Assembly: GCF_009671245.1 (NCBI RefSeq)
Contig: NZ_VTFS01000001.1
Location: forward strand, 214,502 to 278,501
DNA: 64,000 bases
From: Marinicella rhabdoformis
GTDB taxonomy: Bacteria > Pseudomonadota > Gammaproteobacteria > Xanthomonadales > Marinicellaceae
Direction: 5' to 3'
How positions within the stretch are numbered: position 1 is the first letter of the stretch; every line of letters starts with the position of its first letter. The position numbers were made by a program, and so were the translations under genes. Shown piece after piece: positions 37,061 to 46,067 of the stretch. Below the pieces are notes generated by a model. That model searched no databases and had not been told where the DNA came from. It was given only the letters and a program-made list of their open reading frames with translations.

Positions 37061-37089
37061 ATTTATGGTCGCTTGCTTATTTTTTCAAG
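37061..37089 (-). promoter_or_regulatory. Sigma32-type promoter of dnaK
   Basis: On the minus strand CTTGAA (37089-37084), 13 bp, then GACCATAA (37070-37063) resembles the heat-shock consensus CTTGAA-N13-15-CCCCATNT. It is 41 bp before the dnaK start. Confidence 0.55.
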
Positions 37090-37112
37090 CCAGAAACCTG
37101 CGCTCATTGATA

Positions 37113-37721
37113 TTATTGAGCCACAACTACCATCGCTGCGCGAATCACTCGATCGTTCAGCAAATAACCTTTTTGAAATACATTAACCACCGTATTTTTT
37201 TCATGATCTGGCGAGGCTATCATGCTCATCGCTTCATGTTTTTCAGGGTCAAAGGCTTCGCCCACTGGATTGATGATGCTGATGCCGTTGTCCTCTAATA
37301 CTTTAGAAAAAATCTTGTGTGTGTTTTCTGTACCTTGAACCATGGCTTCTGTCGTCACTTCGCAGCTGTCGTCTTCAATCACTTCCAAGGCTTTATCAAA
37401 ACTGTCCATCACCGGAATCAAAGCTTTGATGATTTTATCGTTTGAAAACTTGCGCGTGTTATCAATGTCACGTTGCATGCGACGCTGTAAATTTTGCGCT
37501 TCAGCAGCAATCAGTAATTTTTCTTCTTCTTTGGCTGCTAACTGGGCTTTTAAGTCATCAATGGTTTGTTGCATTTGTTCCAATGCGTCAACCGATGTCT
37601 CACTCAGCTCTTCAACCACTTCATCAGATTCAACTTCTGTGCCTTCATCTGTGCTTTCAGCGGCATTGATATTTACCACTTCTTCTATGTTTTCATCGTT
37701 GATTTTATTTTCTTCACTCAT
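37113..37721 (-). CDS. grpE: Nucleotide exchange factor GrpE
   Basis: GrpE releases ADP from DnaK. The 202 residues begin with an acidic, disordered stretch (about 1-45, rich in Glu and Asp), then a long coiled-coil (about 45-100: QMQQTIDDLKAQLAAKEEEK) and the C-terminal beta-domain with IINPVGEAFDPEKHEAMSMI and VFQKGYLLNDRVIRAAMV, all family signatures. It is first in grpE-dnaK-dnaJ-dapB. hrcA, which often precedes grpE in related bacteria, is absent; recN lies divergently instead. Confidence 0.97.
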   Translation of the reverse strand: MSEENKINDENIEEVVNINAAESTDEGTEVESDEVVEELSETSVDALEQMQQTIDDLKAQLAAKEEEKLLIAAEAQNLQRRMQRDIDNTRKFSNDKIIKALIPVMDSFDKALEVIEDDSCEVTTEAMVQGTENTHKIFSKVLEDNGISIINPVGEAFDPEKHEAMSMIASPDHEKNTVVNVFQKGYLLNDRVIRAAMVVVAQ

Positions 37722-37754
37722 GATTACATGTACAACAAATTAATAATGGCTCAG

Positions 37755-37782
37755 ATATGGTGATAGCCAGTGACATTTCAAG
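37755..37782 (-). promoter_or_regulatory. Sigma32-type promoter of grpE
   Basis: On the minus strand CTTGAA (37782-37777), a 14-bp spacer, and CACCATAT (37762-37755) fit the sigma32 consensus closely. Transcription would start about 27 nt before the grpE ATG. The site lies in the 111-bp gap shared with the divergent recN. Confidence 0.7.
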
Positions 37783-37832
37783 TTAGCAAAGCTAAAATTA
37801 AACGCGTTTTTTACAATTGAAACCACAAACGG

Positions 37833-39491
37833 ATGCTTGAAAGCCTGTACATCAAAAATTTTGTCCTCATTGACCAACTCGAATTGGATTTTCATCAACA
37901 AATGTCTGTCTTCACTGGTGAAACCGGTGCGGGGAAGTCAATACTCTTAGGTGCACTGTCTTTGTCACTGGGTTCACGTGGTGATGCTCAAGTGGTTGGC
38001 CCTTTTGCTGGTGATTGTGAAATCATTGCCACATTCAATACAAGTAACAATCAAGCCGCGCAAAATTGGCTCAATCAAAATGATTGGCACAATGAAGACA
38101 ACGAATTAATATTACGCCGACAAATCAACGGACAAGGGCGCAGTAAACTATGGATCAATGGCCGCCCTACGCCCGCCAGTCAAGTGCGAGAACTGGGGCA
38201 AACCTTGGTTCAAATTCATGGGCAACACGATCAAATAAAGTTACTCAACAGCAACAACCAAAAACGCATTGTTGATATTCATGGTCAGCACAATGCGTTG
38301 TTATCAGCCACCGCCACTGTCGCCAACGAAGTCAAGTCGATTGAACAACAGCGAAAAGAACTGGTAGCAGCAGGCTCAATGAGCCAAGAGCAATTGCAAT
38401 TGATCCAATACCAATTCGATGAATTAGAGCAATTGGCGCTCAATCAAGGTGAATATGAATCATTACACCAGCAACTGAGTGTCGCCACACACGCACAAGA
38501 CTTGATTGGCACCACAGAACAGGCTTTATTGGACTTACAAGATGGCGAACACAATGCGCAGCAACTGTTGAGTCACACGCAGCTTCAATTGAACCAAGCC
38601 CAAGGCATGGACTTTAAAGACATTGAACAAATGTTAGAAGAAGCCGCCATTAACATTACTGAAGCATACAATGAACTCAAAGTCCGCCAAGAAAGCATAG
38701 AAAACGATCCCGAACAACTAAATCAAATCGAAAGCAGACTGGATGCCATCGCACAGGTTTCTCGCAAACAAAAAATCATGCCAGAACTGTTGTTTGATCA
38801 CCACCAACAGTTAAAAGAAACCTTAGAACGACACGCACACCTGTCTGAAAATCAGGTGAAGTTGGATCAAGCCTTTGAAAAAGCTTTGGCCAATTACCGA
38901 TCTCAGGCTAAAAAACTGTCACAAGCCCGCCAAAAAACAGCTCAAGTTTTGGCCAAACAAATCAGCCAAGTGATTCAAGACCTCGGTTTACCTGACGCCC
39001 AATTACGCATCGACATCGAACATGACATTGATAAACTGCCACAAAAAGACGGCAATGACCAAGTGACGTTCATGATTGCCACCAATAAAGGCCAAAGTTA
39101 TCAACCACTGAACAAAACGGCATCAGGTGGTGAGTTGTCTAGAATATCACTGGCTATAGAAGTATGTAGCCAGAAGAAAGACAACGCCCAATCCTTTGTT
39201 TTCGATGAAGTCGATACCGGCATCGGCGGTGCCACTGCAGAAAAAGTCGGTGCCATCATGCAGCAACTGAGCCAAAACAACCAAGTATTCGCGGTCACAC
39301 ATTTGGCCCAAGTCGCCGGTCACGCCCACGACCATTTGCTCATCAGCAAATCATCAAAAGGCGAACACACCACATCAAAGGTTGAACACCTTAACCAACA
39401 ACAACGCATTGAAGAGTTGGCCCGAATGTCTGGCGGAGAAACCATTACCGAAACCACATTGGCTCAAGCGCGTGAGTTTTTGAAAGTTTGA
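37833..39491 (+). CDS. recN: DNA repair protein RecN
   Basis: RecN is an SMC-like ATPase that acts in recombinational repair of double-strand breaks. The 552 residues have the normal length: Walker A in VFTGETGAGKSILLGAL (about 28-44), a long coiled-coil (about 150-370), the signature motif TASGGELSRISLAIE, and Walker B in SFVFDEVDTGIGG. It is divergent from grpE, the neighbourhood usual in Xanthomonadales. No LexA box was evident to me in the short upstream region, where its promoter must overlap the heat-shock promoter of grpE. Confidence 0.96.
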   Translation: MLESLYIKNFVLIDQLELDFHQQMSVFTGETGAGKSILLGALSLSLGSRGDAQVVGPFAGDCEIIATFNTSNNQAAQNWLNQNDWHNEDNELILRRQINGQGRSKLWINGRPTPASQVRELGQTLVQIHGQHDQIKLLNSNNQKRIVDIHGQHNALLSATATVANEVKSIEQQRKELVAAGSMSQEQLQLIQYQFDELEQLALNQGEYESLHQQLSVATHAQDLIGTTEQALLDLQDGEHNAQQLLSHTQLQLNQAQGMDFKDIEQMLEEAAINITEAYNELKVRQESIENDPEQLNQIESRLDAIAQVSRKQKIMPELLFDHHQQLKETLERHAHLSENQVKLDQAFEKALANYRSQAKKLSQARQKTAQVLAKQISQVIQDLGLPDAQLRIDIEHDIDKLPQKDGNDQVTFMIATNKGQSYQPLNKTASGGELSRISLAIEVCSQKKDNAQSFVFDEVDTGIGGATAEKVGAIMQQLSQNNQVFAVTHLAQVAGHAHDHLLISKSSKGEHTTSKVEHLNQQQRIEELARMSGGETITETTLAQAREFLKV

Positions 39492-39537
39492 ATGGTTTCT
39501 TTATTTCTTGGATTCAAGTAATAAGTTTTAATAAAAG

Positions 39538-40719
39538 TTAATCTAATCTCAATGTTAGAAACTTCCAAGCCAACAGCACCATCAAAAAGGCAATAACAAT
39601 CAGTTGCCATAATTGATTAAAAAACGGCACCGGAGTTGCGGGGCTCGACCCTTGGTATAAATTTGCACCTATAAAACGACCATTTGCCACACTGCCTAAA
39701 GTATATCCAGACTGATAAATTAATTCACTTTCATTATTTTCAACATGAATTCTTTGAATTGTTAACTCAGAACTTAAACTGCAAAGGCCAGTTAAGCAGA
39801 CAATTTCAGGGCCACTGACTGTTAAAAAGTCATCTTGACTAATTCTACCTACTGAACCAGATAACCGTACAGGGTCTTCATTAACTGCAGTTGGAATAGC
39901 TTCCCCAATACCTGAATTTTTATTTATGATGTAATTGCTATTTAAACCCATCACTAGCAAGTCAGTATCTTGTTCAACGGGTGAATGATAAACCGATTCA
40001 TTGGGATAAGAAAACACCCAGTTTTGACTGGCATCTGAAAGTTTTCTCGAAACAAAATCACCCTGATCGTAATCACGGTAATAAAAGTTTTCACCCTCGT
40101 TATCAATCAGCCAAACTGACATTGGATTTTGAATCGTGGTTTCGTATTTTAGTGACAAATCAGCTGTCTTAAAAGTAGATATTTTTCTGTGATTAGTGGT
40201 GTAATTGAAAGCGTTCAATGTCATATATTCTGAATTTTTACTGACAACCACAGCTTGTATTGAGTATCCTGGAAGGCGAATGACTTCAGTCATTTGATTG
40301 TTCGTCAAATCTAATTGGTTAATGGCATTGATACCAGTCCCAACACCTAAAATCATATAAAACAGTTTGCTGTTATCGGAGCTTAAAAATATTTTATCTA
40401 TGGATGATAGGATACTAGGGTCCTGCCATTCCTGTACCACTGTTAACGTTTCCGTGTCTATACGAATAATTTTATTACCTTCAATTGAAGTATAAAGATT
40501 TTTTTCAGAGTTATCTAAAAAAATAGGAGCACTGTAATAATCAATTTGACCTATTTGAATGGTTTTAATGATTTGACCTGAGTCTAAATCCAACACACTG
40601 ATTGAATTACTGCTGGGGTATGGAAAATCTGCCTCTATGATTGGTAAATAAGCCACTTTTGCATTCAAATTACATTGAATTAAAACTAACAGCAACCCTA
40701 AAATAAATTTTTTCATCAT
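39538..40719 (-). CDS. Secreted beta-propeller-like protein with C-terminal membrane anchor
   Basis: The 393 residues start with a signal peptide (MMKKFILGLLLVLIQCNLNA). The body consists of repeated strands of propeller type, e.g. NSISVLDLDSGQIIKTIQIG, NKIIRIDTETLTVVQEW and INAINQLDLTNNQMTEVIRL, as in YVTN/quinoprotein-like domains. The C-terminus has VPFFNQLWQLIVIAFLMVLL and then a short basic end, which has the layout of IPTL/PEP-CTERM-type sorting tails: a short Pro-containing motif, Trp, one membrane helix, basic residues. Function unknown. AGGA precedes the double ATG. It is followed upstream on the same strand by the amidohydrolase gene, 37 bp away. Confidence 0.68.
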   Translation of the reverse strand: MMKKFILGLLLVLIQCNLNAKVAYLPIIEADFPYPSSNSISVLDLDSGQIIKTIQIGQIDYYSAPIFLDNSEKNLYTSIEGNKIIRIDTETLTVVQEWQDPSILSSIDKIFLSSDNSKLFYMILGVGTGINAINQLDLTNNQMTEVIRLPGYSIQAVVVSKNSEYMTLNAFNYTTNHRKISTFKTADLSLKYETTIQNPMSVWLIDNEGENFYYRDYDQGDFVSRKLSDASQNWVFSYPNESVYHSPVEQDTDLLVMGLNSNYIINKNSGIGEAIPTAVNEDPVRLSGSVGRISQDDFLTVSGPEIVCLTGLCSLSSELTIQRIHVENNESELIYQSGYTLGSVANGRFIGANLYQGSSPATPVPFFNQLWQLIVIAFLMVLLAWKFLTLRLD

Positions 40720-40756
40720 TTCATCCTACAGCAAAATTGATTCGGTTAAAAGTGTA

Positions 40757-42031
40757 CTATTGTTTGTAAACCACACCTTTTTTCATCACAAAACCCACAG
40801 ATTCAAGTGCTTTGATGTTTTTCAATGCATCTTCACTTGCAGCAATGATGTCTGCACGCATGCCCACTTTAATTTGACCTCGGTCTTTAAGACCTAATAA
40901 GTCAGCGGTATTGATGGTCGCTGATCGAATGGCTTCTGCCGCACTCATGCCGCGATTCATCATGGCCGATAATTCCAATGCATTTTGACCATGTGGTATC
41001 AATGGAGCATCGGTTCCAAGGGCGATGGGCACACCTTGGTCTATGGCTTTGGAAAGGTTCTCTTGTGCCAAGGGCAAAACATACTTCGCTTTGGCTGCCA
41101 TTTTAGGGTCAATTTTGTCCATGCTGCCGGACATGCTGTCTATTAAGCCAGTCGTCGGCACCAGATAAACGCCATGCTTTTTCATCAGTCTCATGCCTTC
41201 TTTGTCTAACAATGATCCGTGTTCAATGGATGCCACACCGGCATGAATAGCCGCTATAATACCTGCTGTACCATGGGCATGTGCCGCGACTTTGATGTGA
41301 TGACGAGCCGCTTCATCAACAATCGCCTTCATTTCTTCGTTGCTTAACTGTTGCGCGCCGACTGAGTCTTCTAAGGACAAAACACCCGCCGTGGCGTGAA
41401 TTTTAATCACTTTGGCACCATTCTTAATTTGATACCGCACGGCTTTAATGGCTTCATCGACACCACTGACAATGCCATTGATTGGGCTTTGTACTATTAG
41501 GTTTTCAGATAAGCCCAAAGTCAAATCACCATGACCGCCGAGTATGGTTATCATGTGCCCTGCCGGAATCACATCAGGACCTACCACCCAACCTTTATCA
41601 ATCGCTTCAGCCAATGCCACATCTATCAATTCATCGGTGATGTGGACTGTGCCAATGTTACGAACAGTGGTAAAACCGGCCATCAATGTTTTTTCTGCAT
41701 TCTTGGCCGCACGCAAAGCACCACCAGCGGCACCTTCTTTGGTAATGATGTCATCAAAACCACCATTGAAGTCCAAGTCCAAATGGGTGTGCATGTCCAT
41801 CAAACCAGGAACCAAATACTGTCCAGATAAATCAATGACCTCAACACCTTCGGGCATCACATCAGGATTAATGGCTTCAATCATGCCATCTTTAATTACA
41901 ATATGAGCAGGTGACTGCCATTGACCAGATTCAACATCAAGGTAAGCTTTGGCCTTGATTAATGACCCTGTGGCATGGACATTTAATGCAAGTGACAATA
42001 CCCAAATTATAAATACAATTTTTTTATTCAT
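40757..42031 (-). CDS. Exported amidohydrolase (imidazolonepropionase/prolidase-like)
   Basis: This 424-residue metal-dependent hydrolase carries a signal peptide (MNKKIVFIIWVLSLALNVHA). The amidohydrolase motifs are in order: PGLMDMHTHLD (HxH metal site), VIKIHATAG with the bridging-lysine candidate, VAAHAHGTAG, ASIEHGSLLD, ALGTDAPL with the metal-binding Asp, and NTADLLGLKDRGQIKVGMRAD. Such exported enzymes (Sgx-type Xaa-Pro or Xaa-Arg dipeptidases) act on peptides or acylated amino acids in the periplasm; the substrate cannot be told. AGGGGAAA precedes the ATG. Probably cotranscribed with the propeller-like gene 37 bp downstream. Confidence 0.88.
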   Translation of the reverse strand: MNKKIVFIIWVLSLALNVHATGSLIKAKAYLDVESGQWQSPAHIVIKDGMIEAINPDVMPEGVEVIDLSGQYLVPGLMDMHTHLDLDFNGGFDDIITKEGAAGGALRAAKNAEKTLMAGFTTVRNIGTVHITDELIDVALAEAIDKGWVVGPDVIPAGHMITILGGHGDLTLGLSENLIVQSPINGIVSGVDEAIKAVRYQIKNGAKVIKIHATAGVLSLEDSVGAQQLSNEEMKAIVDEAARHHIKVAAHAHGTAGIIAAIHAGVASIEHGSLLDKEGMRLMKKHGVYLVPTTGLIDSMSGSMDKIDPKMAAKAKYVLPLAQENLSKAIDQGVPIALGTDAPLIPHGQNALELSAMMNRGMSAAEAIRSATINTADLLGLKDRGQIKVGMRADIIAASEDALKNIKALESVGFVMKKGVVYKQ

Positions 42032-42147
42032 ACGATTTCCCCTTTTTTAAAGACATTTTTATTTATTCGAATCAAAAGATGTAAACAAATATTTTGTCAA
42101 ATAAATGATATAAACCATTAAGTAAAGTATTGGCATTTTTAAATACT

Positions 42148-42456
42148 TCAAATATCGCAGCTGTCGCCAATTTCTTTACGCATAGTTTTTAAATAATCAT
42201 TGAGTGCTTTTTTACTTTTGTTCTTTTCCTCAATCATTTTCTCAGCTGAAACCAGATCATCTGTTGAATTGACTAAACAGTCACAATCTACAGTAACTTT
42301 TTTCTCTCTTGTTTTACACCTTTTTTCAAGCTTTGATAAAAATTTATTTTTGTATTTTGATGCTTCATTCACACTGGAGTTTACATTGCATGAAGATAAA
42401 AACAGCAACACAGCAGAAATAAAAAATCCAATTATTATTCGATTGTTCATATTCAT
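42148..42456 (-). CDS. Small lipoprotein of unknown function
   Basis: The 102 residues contain a lipoprotein signal ending in LFLSSC (Cys at about residue 23; two Met codons, 42456 and 42450, are possible starts). The mature part is Lys/Glu-rich and helical, with further cysteines in RCKTR, VDCDCLVNS and the C-terminal DSCDI, which could form disulfides in the periplasm. I do not recognise the family. No ribosome binding site is clear and base composition is AT-rich. It is divergent from the DUF885 gene. Confidence 0.6.
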   Translation of the reverse strand: MNMNNRIIIGFFISAVLLFLSSCNVNSSVNEASKYKNKFLSKLEKRCKTREKKVTVDCDCLVNSTDDLVSAEKMIEEKNKSKKALNDYLKTMRKEIGDSCDI

Positions 42457-42517
42457 ACGATTTTTTAAAGCACTTATATTAAATGAATTTCCTTAGCTGA
42501 ATCAATTTAATTATTTT

Positions 42518-42526
42518 TGCTACAAT
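42518..42526 (+). promoter_or_regulatory. Extended -10 promoter of the DUF885 gene
   Basis: TGCTACAAT is a TGn-extended -10 without a clear -35, predicting a leader of about 24 nt before ATG 42557. Confidence 0.42.
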
Positions 42527-42556
42527 ACCAACAATTAAAATTGACCAGGGACAACA

Positions 42557-44443
42557 ATGAAAAAAACCACTTTAATTTTGGCCATGAGTTTGGCTTTGAG
42601 TGCTTGTCAACAAGATGACAAAACAACCGAGGAAACAACTGAAGTCCAGACAAACCAAACCACTTCAGTACCCGTTCAAGAGCAAGCAGTCAAAGTTGAT
42701 TTTGATGCTTTGTACCAAAAAAGTACCGCCACATTATTTTCGGCACGACCAGTTTCTGCCAGCATGTATGGTTTAAATGAAGCAGAAGCCGGTGGTGCTT
42801 ATAGCCACCGTTTGGATGATTATTCGCCTGAGGCAGAGGCCAAATTGCGCCAAGGCATGCGCGAATTGAAAAGCAAAATGACAGCCAGTGACGAACAATC
42901 TGGTCAAGCCGAAGAAAATCGCCAAGTGATGATGGACATCAACCAATATTTCGCCGGTGACGAGGCTTTTGATATTGGCTACATTGATGTTTGGATGGGC
43001 TTGTCGGCCTTTGTTATCAACCAAATCAATGGCCCTTTGATTGACGTACCGAATACACTCGCCAACAACCACGTCATCAATTCATCTGAGGATGCCGCTG
43101 ACTACCTCAAACGCTTAACGGCTATGGGGACATTTGTAGACCACGTGATTGCCAAATCGCAACATGACATAGCACAAGGTTGGTTAGCACCCAAAGTCAT
43201 CATTGAAAAAACCATTGCAGGCTTAGAAAGCTTTATTGCCCCCAAACCTGTTGACCATCCTTTGATGAAACATTTAACCGATTCAATCAAAGACATTGAA
43301 GGCATGACTCAAGCTGAAACCGACAAAATCACACAAGCGACTTTGAATGCTGTTTCAAATGTGGTTTATCCTGCTTACCAAAAAGTCATTACCCAACAAA
43401 CCGCCCTACTCGATCAAGCACCTACCACAGCGGGTATTTGGGCACAGCCCAACGGGGAAGCGTTTTATCGCAGTGCTGTAAAAGTGTTGGGAGACACCGA
43501 CTTATCACCACAAGAAGTTCATGATGTGGGCTTGTCTGAAGTGGAACGCATTTTGGCTGAGATGGACGCCATTTTTCAAAGTGAAGGCATGACCGAAGGT
43601 ACTGTTGGTGAACGCATGACGGCATTGAATGACGACCCTCGCTTTTTATACGAAGATTCAGATGCCGGTCGGGCGCAATTATTGGCCGATTTGAATGGGC
43701 ACATTGCTGAAATCAATCAGCGAATGCCTGAACAATTTGGCACAGCCCCTCCTTACGAAGTAGAGGTGCGCAAATTTCCTAAATCTCGCGAAGCCAGTGC
43801 ACCTGGTGGCATGTATAACTCACCGAGCCTTGACGGCTCTCAACCCGGCATTTACTGGATTAACTTGCGCGACATCAAGGCCAATCCTAAATTTGACCTA
43901 AAAACCTTAACTTACCATGAAGCCAATCCCGGACATCACTGGCAAGTGGCTTTGAACTTGGCTCAGGACTCTTTACCCATGTTGCGTCGCATCGCACCAT
44001 ACAATGCCTTTGTTGAAGGCTGGGCTTTATACTCTGAGTTGGTCGCTTTTGAAATGGGCATGTATGAAAATGACCCATTTGGTAATTTAGGCCGTTTGAA
44101 AGCCGAACTGTTCCGTGCCGTGCGTTTGGTAGTGGACACAGGGTTACATTATAAAAAATGGACACGTGAAGAAGCCATTAAGTACATGGCCGAAACAACA
44201 GGAACTGTTGAATCAGATGTGGTCGCTGAAATCGAGCGCTACATGATTTGGCCGGGGCAAGCTTTGGGCTATAAAATGGGCATGATCAACATGGTTAAGT
44301 TACGCCAAAAAGCCAAAGATGCCTTGGGCGAACAATTCGACATCAAAGCATTCCATGACTTGATCTTACTCGGCGGTGCAGTACCCATGTCTGTATTAGA
44401 TAAAAAAGTAGATGCTTGGATACAGTCTCAACAAAGCAAGTAA
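42557..44443 (+). CDS. DUF885 family lipoprotein, predicted zinc peptidase
   Basis: The 628 residues start MKKTTLILAMSLALSACQQD, so the mature protein is lipidated at Cys17. The DUF885 domain fills the rest: a long helical region, then TYHEANPGHHWQ, where HExxxGH is the zinc-site motif of this gluzincin-like family, followed by FVEGWALYSELVAFEMGMY with the downstream Glu ligand and YMIWPGQALGYKMGM. The family is widespread in Xanthomonadales and Alteromonadales and is presumed to be peptidases; substrates are unknown. AGGGAC precedes the ATG. Single gene with its own terminator. Confidence 0.9.
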   Translation: MKKTTLILAMSLALSACQQDDKTTEETTEVQTNQTTSVPVQEQAVKVDFDALYQKSTATLFSARPVSASMYGLNEAEAGGAYSHRLDDYSPEAEAKLRQGMRELKSKMTASDEQSGQAEENRQVMMDINQYFAGDEAFDIGYIDVWMGLSAFVINQINGPLIDVPNTLANNHVINSSEDAADYLKRLTAMGTFVDHVIAKSQHDIAQGWLAPKVIIEKTIAGLESFIAPKPVDHPLMKHLTDSIKDIEGMTQAETDKITQATLNAVSNVVYPAYQKVITQQTALLDQAPTTAGIWAQPNGEAFYRSAVKVLGDTDLSPQEVHDVGLSEVERILAEMDAIFQSEGMTEGTVGERMTALNDDPRFLYEDSDAGRAQLLADLNGHIAEINQRMPEQFGTAPPYEVEVRKFPKSREASAPGGMYNSPSLDGSQPGIYWINLRDIKANPKFDLKTLTYHEANPGHHWQVALNLAQDSLPMLRRIAPYNAFVEGWALYSELVAFEMGMYENDPFGNLGRLKAELFRAVRLVVDTGLHYKKWTREEAIKYMAETTGTVESDVVAEIERYMIWPGQALGYKMGMINMVKLRQKAKDALGEQFDIKAFHDLILLGGAVPMSVLDKKVDAWIQSQQSK

Positions 44444-44452
44444 ACCCACAAT

Positions 44453-44487
44453 AAGCCCCATGAAAACAGATTTCTTGGGGCTTTTTT
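44453..44487 (+). terminator. Rho-independent terminator of the DUF885 gene
   Basis: AAGCCCCA (44453-44460) pairs with TGGGGCTT (44476-44483), followed by TTTT. It reaches the stop codon of the convergent cardiolipin synthase gene. Confidence 0.8.
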
Positions 44488-45931
44488 ATAAATAAGGCGA
44501 AAACAGCCAGAAAAAACCATCCCTCAACTTTTGCCACAAGGGGCGTTTTAGGATGTCACCTATGGTGACTAATTCAGATTGATGCTTTAATTCATGGGTC
44601 AATCGGCTCATCTCTTCACAAAAGGGTTGATCAAACACTTCGACCATCAGTTCAAAGTTCAGTCGCAAAGACCTGGGGTCAATGTTGGCAGACCCCACCA
44701 TCACATAGCAATCATCAACAACCACCAGTTTACTGTGTTCAAAAGGTGCAGGTTTTCGATAGATTTTCACACCCCAATTAATCAATTCACCCATCATGTG
44801 TTGCGTTGCCCAATCTACATACCACAGGTTGCTCTTTGCAGGTAACAACACTTCCACAGTGACGCCTTTTTGTACAGCAGAAAGCATCACCGCTATCATG
44901 CCTTTTGATGGTATGAAATAGGGAGTCATCAAAATAACATGTTCTTTTGCTGCCGATATCACCGCATTTAAGGTTAAACTCAGCTTATCTAAATCACCAT
45001 CAGGGCCATCGGCAATTAAACGACAGTAGCCTTGTGCCTCAATTTCTGCAGGACTGCGTTCTAACATTTTACTGAATTCACCTGTGGCCAATTGCCAATC
45101 ACGCCAAAACAATTCACTTAACTGTTCAACCACACCACCTGTAAAACTGAAATGTAAATCTGCGGCACCATTTTTAACAGCCGATACACAGTGCTTGTGA
45201 GTGATATTGATTCCCCCAGTAAAAGCTACACGCTGATCTACCACCAAAATTTTGCGGTGGTTTCTTAAATTGATACTGATTTGCGGAGGAAACCACCGAG
45301 GTGGCAAAAACGCAGCACAACGGATTCCACTTCTTTTCAATGTTTTGAGCATACTTGGAACAGAATATCGTGCGCCAATGCCATCTATCAGCACATACAG
45401 TGACACGCCACGCTCATGAGCAGCTTTTAAAGCGCCATTAAAAGCTTGACCAGTGGCATCATTACCAAAAATATAAGTCGATAACAGCACTTGGTGCTTG
45501 GCTTCATTGATGGCTTTTAACATCGCCGGAAATGCTTGCTCCCCATTTCTTAAGCATTGCCATTGGTTGTTATTTGTTAACAATCCCGGTGTAATGGTCT
45601 CTGCAATGGTCATCAGATACTTTGCTTTATGTTTTTTCTTTAATGCAACACTTGATAAGTCCACCTGTGCTTCTTTTAGCAACATCTCTTTTGATAATTG
45701 CTTGGCCTTGCTTTTAATTCGGTTGATGCCAAATAACAAATAAGCCACCGAACCAGCAATAGGGAGGACCAAGCATGCCACCACCCAACCCAAAGCCGAG
45801 CGTGAATCACGTTTGTGCAACAAAGCATGACCCGCACTGAATAATCCCAATACAACATAAGCAATGAAAAACACCAGCCAAAAAGTGCTGCTCTGTGCAG
45901 CTAAATAAAAATTGTATTTAAAATCATTCAT
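44486..45931 (-). CDS. cls: Cardiolipin synthase (phospholipase D type)
   Basis: The 481 residues have two N-terminal membrane helices (about 17-38 and 46-66) and two HKD phospholipase D motifs, NHRKILVVDQRVAFTGG (about 232-248) and EHSKLVVVDDCYVMVGSANI (about 407-426), as in ClsA. It condenses two phosphatidylglycerols to cardiolipin and glycerol at the inner membrane. Length matches ClsA (486 in E. coli). Both HKD motifs are intact. Single gene, convergent with the DUF885 gene; the start at ATG 45931 has no strong ribosome binding site. Confidence 0.94.
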   Translation of the reverse strand: MNDFKYNFYLAAQSSTFWLVFFIAYVVLGLFSAGHALLHKRDSRSALGWVVACLVLPIAGSVAYLLFGINRIKSKAKQLSKEMLLKEAQVDLSSVALKKKHKAKYLMTIAETITPGLLTNNNQWQCLRNGEQAFPAMLKAINEAKHQVLLSTYIFGNDATGQAFNGALKAAHERGVSLYVLIDGIGARYSVPSMLKTLKRSGIRCAAFLPPRWFPPQISINLRNHRKILVVDQRVAFTGGINITHKHCVSAVKNGAADLHFSFTGGVVEQLSELFWRDWQLATGEFSKMLERSPAEIEAQGYCRLIADGPDGDLDKLSLTLNAVISAAKEHVILMTPYFIPSKGMIAVMLSAVQKGVTVEVLLPAKSNLWYVDWATQHMMGELINWGVKIYRKPAPFEHSKLVVVDDCYVMVGSANIDPRSLRLNFELMVEVFDQPFCEEMSRLTHELKHQSELVTIGDILKRPLWQKLRDGFFWLFSPYL

Positions 45932-46067
45932 GTGTAAACACGTTCAGTTAGCAGATAAACCAGCAGCACCCCCAAAACAATAAAGCTTACGATATTGACT
46001 TTCATCAAGGGATTATAACTTATTAAACGATAAACTGAATGAACAGTCACACAATACAGGTACACAC

